A stretch of DNA of 64,000 nucleotides from an uncultured Aquimarina sp. (GTDB lineage: Bacteria; Bacteroidota; Bacteroidia; Flavobacteriales; Flavobacteriaceae), in the NCBI GenBank assembly GCA_947501475.1, contig CANMWA010000002.1:62001-126000 (forward strand). Direction: 5' to 3'. The notes under the pieces were generated by a model. The model saw only the letters and a program-made list of their open reading frames with translations. It had not been told where the DNA came from and searched no databases. Below, piece by piece: positions 62,353 through 64,000 of the stretch. The first letter of the stretch is position 1. Each line of letters opens with the position of its first letter. A program made the position numbers and the translations under genes.

Positions 62353-63762
62353 TTATAATTCTTTTGATTTCACTATTTGTGCCATTAATTCGGCTTCGGC
62401 AACTAATTTTCCATTGGCATAGGCAAAAGATTGCATGTGGCAAATACCTCTACGAATTGGTGTAATGAGTTCTAATTTAAATATTAGCGTATCTCCAGGC
62501 AAAACTTGTTGTTTAAATTTCACCTTATCTATTTTCATAAAATAGGTAAGATAATTCTCAGGATCAGGAACAGTACTTAATGCCAAAATACCTCCTGTTT
62601 GCGCCATAGCTTCAACCTGGAGCACTCCAGGCATAACTGGTGCACCAGGAAAATGCCCAACAAAAAATGGTTCATTCATGGTAACATTTTTTAATCCAAC
62701 CACATGTTTATCTGACATTTCTAATATTCGATCAATTAACAAGAATGGTGGTCTATGAGGTAACATATCCATAATCTTATTAATATTCATAAGAGGTTCT
62801 TTAGAAAGATCAAAATAAGGAACTTTATTTCTCTTTTCGATCTTTATAATCTTAGAGAGTTTTTTTGCAAATTGAGTATTTACAAAATGCCCTGGTTTAT
62901 TGGCAATTATCTTTCCTCTAATTCTTGTACCTATTAATGATAAATCACCTATAACATCTAATAACTTATGTCGCGCAGCTTCATTAGGATAATGTAATGT
63001 TAAATTATCCAAAATACCATTAGGTTTAATTGCTATAGAATCTTTCCCAAAAGCTACTTTAAGTTTCTCCATAGTGCTAGGACTTAACTCTTTATCTACA
63101 TACACAATGGCATTATTAAGATCCCCTCCTTTAATCAATCCATGTTCAAGCAACATTTCTAGTTCATGTAAGAAACTAAAAGTTCTAGCATCTGCAATTT
63201 CTTTTTTGAAATCTGAGAGTTTCTTTAATGATGCATTTTGAGTCCCTAATACTTTGGTCCCAAAATCTACCATAGTCGTAACCTGATATTCATCAGAAGG
63301 CATTACTATGATTTCACTACCTGACTCTTCGTCTGTATATGAAATTACATCTTTTACGATATATTCTTCTCTATCTGCTTCTTGTTCTACAATATCTGCA
63401 TCTTCTAATGCTTCGATAAAAAATTTACTCGATCCATCCATTATAGGAGGTTCTGGAGCGTTTAATTCGATCAAAAGATTATCAATCTCTAGGCCAACAC
63501 ATGCAGCAAGTACATGTTCTGATGTTTGTATGCTAACTCCATTTTTCTCTAAGTTAGTTCCTCGCTGAGTATTTACCACATAATTAGCATCAGCTTCGAT
63601 AATTGGATTACCTTCAAGATCAATTCTGCAAAATGCATATCCATGATTCTCTGGAGCTGGCTTAAAAGTTAACGTAACCTCTTTACCTGTGTGTAATCCA
63701 ACACCGGTAAGTTTGACCTCTTTCTTAATGGTTCTTTGTTTGCTTACAATAACCTCACTCAT
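62353..63762 (-). CDS. lpxC-fabZ: Bifunctional UDP-3-O-acyl-GlcNAc deacetylase / 3-hydroxyacyl-ACP dehydratase
   Basis: The 469-residue fusion is typical of Bacteroidota. Residues 1 to about 310 are LpxC (GVGLHTGKEVTLTF, TSEHVLAACVGLEIDNL, PIMDGSSKFF, DARTFSFLHELEML, HKLLDVIGDLSLIGTRIRGKI) with its zinc His residues. Residues about 320-469 are FabZ (MLPHRPPFLLIDRILE, GHFPGAPVMPGVLQVEAMAQTGG), with the catalytic His in GHFPG and the Glu in VEAMAQ. It overlaps the lpxD stop by 8 bases, so the two are translationally coupled. Confidence 0.97.
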   Translation of the reverse strand: MSEVIVSKQRTIKKEVKLTGVGLHTGKEVTLTFKPAPENHGYAFCRIDLEGNPIIEADANYVVNTQRGTNLEKNGVSIQTSEHVLAACVGLEIDNLLIELNAPEPPIMDGSSKFFIEALEDADIVEQEADREEYIVKDVISYTDEESGSEIIVMPSDEYQVTTMVDFGTKVLGTQNASLKKLSDFKKEIADARTFSFLHELEMLLEHGLIKGGDLNNAIVYVDKELSPSTMEKLKVAFGKDSIAIKPNGILDNLTLHYPNEAARHKLLDVIGDLSLIGTRIRGKIIANKPGHFVNTQFAKKLSKIIKIEKRNKVPYFDLSKEPLMNINKIMDMLPHRPPFLLIDRILEMSDKHVVGLKNVTMNEPFFVGHFPGAPVMPGVLQVEAMAQTGGILALSTVPDPENYLTYFMKIDKVKFKQQVLPGDTLIFKLELITPIRRGICHMQSFAYANGKLVAEAELMAQIVKSKEL

Positions 63763-64000
63763 TATTATTTATCTTTTTGTCAAGTTTGTATACTCTGTCT
63801 ACAATTTTAGGCAGATTTTTAAAATGCACATACGATTTATTAAAATCCGAATATCCAAACGCAGGTGATCCTTGGATTGCTTCTCCATCTTTAATATTTC
63901 TTCCAATACCAGATTGTGCTTGTATTCTAACATTGTTTCCTATTACCAAATGCCCAGCGATACCTACTTGTCCGCCAATAAGACAATGTTTTCCTATTTT
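63755..64000 (-). CDS. lpxD: UDP-3-O-(3-hydroxymyristoyl)glucosamine N-acyltransferase, C-terminal part
   Basis: The last 81 residues of LpxD are visible: hexapeptide repeats (KIGKHCLIGGQVGIAGHLVIGNNVRIQAQSGIGRNI), then the typical C-terminal helix region GSPAFGYSDFNKSYVHFKNLPKIVDRVY. The upstream part lies beyond the window. It heads the lpxD/lpxC-fabZ/lpxA/efp operon. The ending AATAATGAGTGA contains both its stop and the lpxC start. Confidence 0.9.
   Translation of the reverse strand, partial: KIGKHCLIGGQVGIAGHLVIGNNVRIQAQSGIGRNIKDGEAIQGSPAFGYSDFNKSYVHFKNLPKIVDRVYKLDKKINNNE

Noticed and set aside
1..64000. tRNA genes, IS elements, prophage or integration sites
   Set aside because: No T-loop GGTTCGAATCC-like pattern, transposase, integrase or phage gene was seen in any gap or frame, and no tRNA-associated direct repeats.

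Overview
The window looks like chromosome from a low-GC member of the Flavobacteriaceae (Bacteroidota), probably a marine Aquimarina- or Kordia-like genus; the genus is a guess. The evidence is: two type IX secretion (T9SS) cassettes with type B C-terminal domains and PorP/SprF partners; TAnnTTTG promoter boxes; an lpxC-fabZ fusion; the flavobacterial order lpxD/lpxC-fabZ/lpxA/efp; and AT-rich, mostly Shine-Dalgarno-free gene starts. No insertion sequence, prophage, CRISPR array, tRNA or rRNA was found.

Layout. 1-4.4 kb: 5' part of bshA, the RNase P RNA, dnaX, and two small secreted Lys/Glu-rich proteins. 4.4-7.1 kb: two tandem paralogues of a family I do not recognise. 7.4-12.2 kb: miaE, an outer-membrane barrel, and a polyphosphate operon (sixA-ppk1-ppx). 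12.6-23.3 kb: an OmpA protein, pdxH, and a large T9SS adhesin with its PorP/SprF and OmpA partners. 23.3-28.7 kb: rnz, a thioredoxin, an STAS-like protein, pyrB, pyrR and rpsA. 28.9-34.7 kb: a second adhesin/PorP/OmpA cassette in the opposite orientation. 34.8-42.7 kb: a complete histidine operon preceded by a leader peptide with five consecutive His codons and an attenuator, and containing an embedded csaA. 42.9-51.2 kb: an OmpA protein, a membrane-anchored helix-hairpin-helix protein, an SPFH protein, a VWA protein, fabG and an M16 metalloprotease. 51.4-58.5 kb: an accessory cluster with an ECF sigma factor and putative membrane anti-sigma facing a TPR-CHAT protease, a small inhibitor-like lipoprotein, a large unknown lipoprotein and two short RiPP-precursor-like peptides. 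58.5-64 kb: sucD and the lipid A / EF-P operon.

The most interesting items are: (1) the ECF sigma / CHAT protease / precursor-peptide cluster, including one 58-residue precursor that is easy to miss; (2) an A10 slippery run in dnaX followed at once by stops in both other frames, placed where a gamma subunit would end; (3) the his leader and attenuator; (4) two inverted T9SS adhesin cassettes, one with an internally duplicated 2 x 8 repeat; (5) the unknown RPW-motif paralogue pair. Functions come from motif recognition alone; no database search was run.
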